This document shows positions 19,701 through 21,735 of a stretch of 21,735 bases of DNA, one piece after another. The notes beneath the pieces are model-generated. The model had not been told where the DNA came from and made no database searches. It was given only the letters and a program-made list of their open reading frames with translations. Numbering within the stretch: the stretch's first letter is position 1; every line of letters starts with the position of its first letter. The DNA is from Fragilaria radians (Eukaryota > Bacillariophyta > Fragilariophyceae > Fragilariales > Fragilariaceae). The position numbers and the translations under genes are program-made. The stretch is from NCBI GenBank assembly GCA_900642245.1, contig CAAAJI010000443.1, positions 28,517-50,251 on the forward strand. The letters are read 5' to 3'.

Positions 19701-20555
19701 AATTACAATAATGCTTCAATTCCAATGCAACCAGTTGACAAATCAACAGAGGAGTTTGAACAAGAGTTATTGTTTGCTTGAGAACCTTTAACCACAGATG
19801 CTGAAAGAATTCAGAATATAGTGGAAAGTAAATACTGCCCTGCAAACTTAAACAAGATTGCAAAAGAATGCCACTTGTGCTGATTAACAAGAAACCTTGA
19901 ATAAACTACTGAGAAAGTTTGCACACTTGTTTGATGGAACACGGGGAAATTGGAAAACAGATCCAGTGGACTTGGAATTAAAAGATAAGAACAAGAAACC
20001 TTATCATACAAGACAATATCCCGTCCTACACTCTCAAGAACAACTACCAAAAGATTAAATTCAACAACTTGTTGACCTTGGAATTTTAAGAAAGGTTAAC
20101 AGATCTGAATGGGCATGCCCCATGTTTACTGTAGCTAAACCAGACAAAACCTTAAGATCTCTAGCTGATTTGAGAGAATTAAACAAGAGGATAAATAGAA
20201 AACCCTTTCCAATACCTAAGATAAATGCTCTCCTGCAAAAGTTAGAAGGATTCTACATTGCAACATCATTAGATCTAAACATGGTTTACTATCAAATAGG
20301 ATTGACTCCTTATGCATCTAGCCTCAGTAATGTGGCATTACCTAGGGGTAAATACGCATACTTGAGACTTCCCATGGGACTATGTAATAGTCCAGACATT
20401 TTCCAAGAGAAATGAGTGAATTAATGTTTGGTCTGGAATTTGCCAGAGCTTACCTTGATGATCTCTTAGTAGTGTCAAAAGACACCTTTGAGAGTCATTT
20501 AAAACACCTAGAAGGAATTTTTGCCAGACTGGCAACTGCAGGATTGAAAATCAAC
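19701..20555 (+). pseudogene. Gypsy reverse transcriptase, N-terminal and palm part
   Basis: A pol leader (TTDAERIQNIVESKYCPANL, 19701-19878) shifts frame to FAHLFDGTRGNWKTDPVDLEL and PYHTRQYPVLHSQEQL. A TAA (20056) interrupts, then follow SEWACPMFTVAKPDKTLR..ADLRELNKR, PFPIPKI, TSLDLNMVYYQI (motif A) and LPMGLCNSPDIFQEK (motif B). One missing base at about 20411 shifts frame again to FARAYLDDLLVVSK; the catalytic YLDD (20451-20462) is intact. The coding ends in LATAGLKIN (20553-20555), where the foreign insert begins. Confidence 0.92.
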
Positions 20556-21150
20556 GATTTGACATAATTGTGGAACAATGGGTAGTACACGAGTTCACAC
20601 GATAACAGAATATGTACTCAAATTACTTGAAGGCTGTGTTTTCTAAATGGAAACATGACTACATCTCATCCGTCAATCGATTCTGCAATAAGATGGTTCA
20701 AAGAAAAGGGCTTTCAGTCAATAGGAGTTCCCCTAATAGCCGTAATTTTCTCTTTTATTGCAACTGGACATGGCTCTGTCATTTGGACGTTGCTTGTTAT
20801 TCCAAGTATTAGACTCGTGCTAACCATCATAGGAACAACAATTGGAATTGGCCTAGGTCTTGGGTTAGCGTTAAATGTACACAAAGAATTGCTAGCAATG
20901 AGAGAACGTCAAAATATTGCATCCTCATCAGGAAGCAAAAATGGTCAAATCTTTCCAAAGCCAAGGGCAATGTTGCAAGCTAATTCAGGTCTCAATTCTT
21001 GGGCAGAAGAAGAAACAGCGTATACCTCCCTAATGTCAACTGCAGGCTACAACGTCCTAGATAATACGATTCGAGGTCATGTAGTGAAAGAGAAAACAAA
21101 GTTCTTTGAGCGCTACTATCCATTCACAGATGAGCCTATTTCTGCTATGA
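20556..21150 (+). other. Foreign insert inside Gypsy RT, captured gene fragment
   Basis: Retrotransposon coding stops after GLKIN (20555) and resumes at GLEYLGYLI (21152-21172), which in Gypsy elements are normally only about 10-14 codons apart. The roughly 600 bases between carry no retroelement motif. They consist of about 100 bp without coding sense followed by an intact ORF in plus orientation. No terminal inverted repeats or obvious target duplications were seen at the edges. The normal linker codons appear to be replaced rather than just split. This pattern fits capture of host sequence, for example by template switching during reverse transcription. Confidence 0.7.
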
Positions 21151-21167
21151 TGGACTTGAATACCTAG
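20655..21167 (+). CDS. Two-TM membrane protein fragment captured in pol
   Basis: Uninterrupted 170-codon ORF with ATG at 20655. A short N-terminus is followed by a hydrophobic hairpin-like region (two closely spaced segments, about residues 23-50 and 51-75, the second very Gly/Ile/Leu-rich). A charged linker (HKELLAMRERQN) and a soluble, conventional-looking segment (about 111-165, GYNVLDNTIRGHVV, FFERYYPFTDEP) follow. The last few codons (from about residue 166) are read from the flanking RT sequence and end at its stop, so the original protein was longer and is truncated here. I do not recognise the family. The architecture suggests the N-terminal part of an ER- or membrane-anchored protein. 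It lacks the frameshifts of its surroundings, so capture may be recent relative to the decay, or the piece may be host-derived and under different constraint. No intron is seen. Confidence 0.55.
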   Translation: MTTSHPSIDSAIRWFKEKGFQSIGVPLIAVIFSFIATGHGSVIWTLLVIPSIRLVLTIIGTTIGIGLGLGLALNVHKELLAMRERQNIASSSGSKNGQIFPKPRAMLQANSGLNSWAEEETAYTSLMSTAGYNVLDNTIRGHVVKEKTKFFERYYPFTDEPISAMMDLNT

Positions 21168-21735
21168 GATACCTTATTAATAGGAGAGGAGTTAGACCCA
21201 CTATTAAAAGGTGGAGGCTATAATGAAAATAGATGCGCCAAAGACAAGAAAGTAATTAAGGCGTTTCATAGGAATGGTTAACAATCATAGGGACATGTGG
21301 CCACTAGGTCACACCTATTAGGACCAATATCTTCCCTCACCCCATCTACAGCACAATGGGATTGGGCCAAGCAATGTCAAAAGGCTTTTGAGGACATGAA
21401 TAAGCTAATAGCAAAAGAAACATTGCTTACATATCCAAACTTCAATAAAACGTTTGAAATACACACAGATGCAAGCAAAGTCCAGTTAGGAGCTTGTACT
21501 TCACAAGAGGGAAGACCTGTGGCCTTCTATAGGAGAAAGTTAAACCGGGCACAGACTCGGTATACCACCATTGAACGGGAATTACTTTCCATTGTGGAAG
21601 CACTTAAAGAATTTAGGAACATTCTATTAGGACAAAAAATAATTGTCCACACAGATCATGCAAATCTGACCTACAAAACTTCAACTTGGACAGAGTTATG
21701 AGAAGTAGACTCTTCATAGAAGAATACTCTCCTGA
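21151..21735 (+). pseudogene. Gypsy RT connection and RNase H remnant
   Basis: The element resumes as GLEYLGYLINRRGVRPTIK. A frame change leads to KVEAIMKIDAPKTRK, a stop, RRFIGMVNNHRDMWPL, and another change to the open run 21297-21701. That run is RNase H, with EIHTDASKVQLGA, VAFYRRKLN, TTIERELLSIVEALKEF and VHTDHANLTY; the catalytic Asp, Glu and Asp are present. A last frame change near 21700 gives MRSRLFIEEYSP at the window end. Integrase would lie beyond the edge. Confidence 0.92.

Larger units (their letters stand above)
18328..21735 (+). mobile_element. Decayed Ty3/Gypsy retrotransposon, runs off the right edge
   Basis: In order the element has gag (18328-19590), a pol leader and reverse transcriptase (19701-20555), a foreign insert (about 20556-21150), the RT connection region (21154 on) and RNase H (21297-21701). 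It is cut by the window edge before any integrase, which in Gypsy elements lies downstream. At least six frame changes and several stops are present. Protease, expected between gag and RT, is missing: only about 110 bp separate the gag end from the pol leader. The LTRs could not be identified. Confidence 0.92.

Noticed and set aside
1..21735. CRISPR array, bacterial operon signals or prophage
   Set aside because: No regularly spaced direct repeats were seen; spliced genes, TATA boxes and LTR-type retroelements show the DNA is eukaryotic.

Overview
The window is a stretch of AT-rich eukaryotic nuclear DNA, most likely from a diatom. Four things point there. It has a leucine-rich-repeat protein with a cysteine-rich C-terminal tail. 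It has two membrane-anchored phosphoesterases with long Ser/Thr/Pro stalks. It has a small secreted Lys/Gly-rich protein resembling silica-associated polycationic proteins. It also has Copia and Gypsy pol sequences of the type I associate with diatom genomes. Introns are short (about 100-110 bp, GT..AG). No species call is possible without a search.

Layout, left to right: 1-1900 holds decayed sequence, including an unidentified acidic coding relic (385-1111) and an imperfect tandem duplication (1639-1892). An LRR protein gene follows at 1964-3220 (+); its true 5' end is unclear. After a gene-poor gap come two paralogous type II membrane metallophosphoesterases arranged tail to tail: gene A at 4542-6091 (+) and gene B at 6613-8151 (-). 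Each has one phase-0 intron at the same codon boundary. A gap of about 1.4 kb is followed by a heavily mutated Ty1/Copia retrotransposon relic (9601-12275, +). Next is a 141-residue secreted lysine-rich protein (13225-13650, -). A roughly 2.8 kb gap contains only broken coding traces.

The right part contains the one unmistakable housekeeping gene, the protein phosphatase 4 catalytic subunit (16462-17659, -, two exons), which here has an unusual low-complexity N-terminal extension. Upstream of it lie a tRNA-like relic (17998-18069, -) and a Ty3/Gypsy retrotransposon (about 18328 to beyond the right edge, +), decayed by stops and frameshifts.

The most interesting structure is in the Gypsy element. 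Its reverse transcriptase is interrupted between the palm YLDD region and the connection region by about 600 bp. That piece carries an intact, non-transposon ORF with two hydrophobic segments (20655 to about 21150) and what looks like its 5' leader. It reads as a host gene fragment captured inside pol, possibly by template switching. Both retroelements also lack a recognisable protease region. The host genes do not form a pathway; the extracellular or membrane proteins (LRR, phosphoesterases, Lys-rich protein) share only a likely secretory destination.
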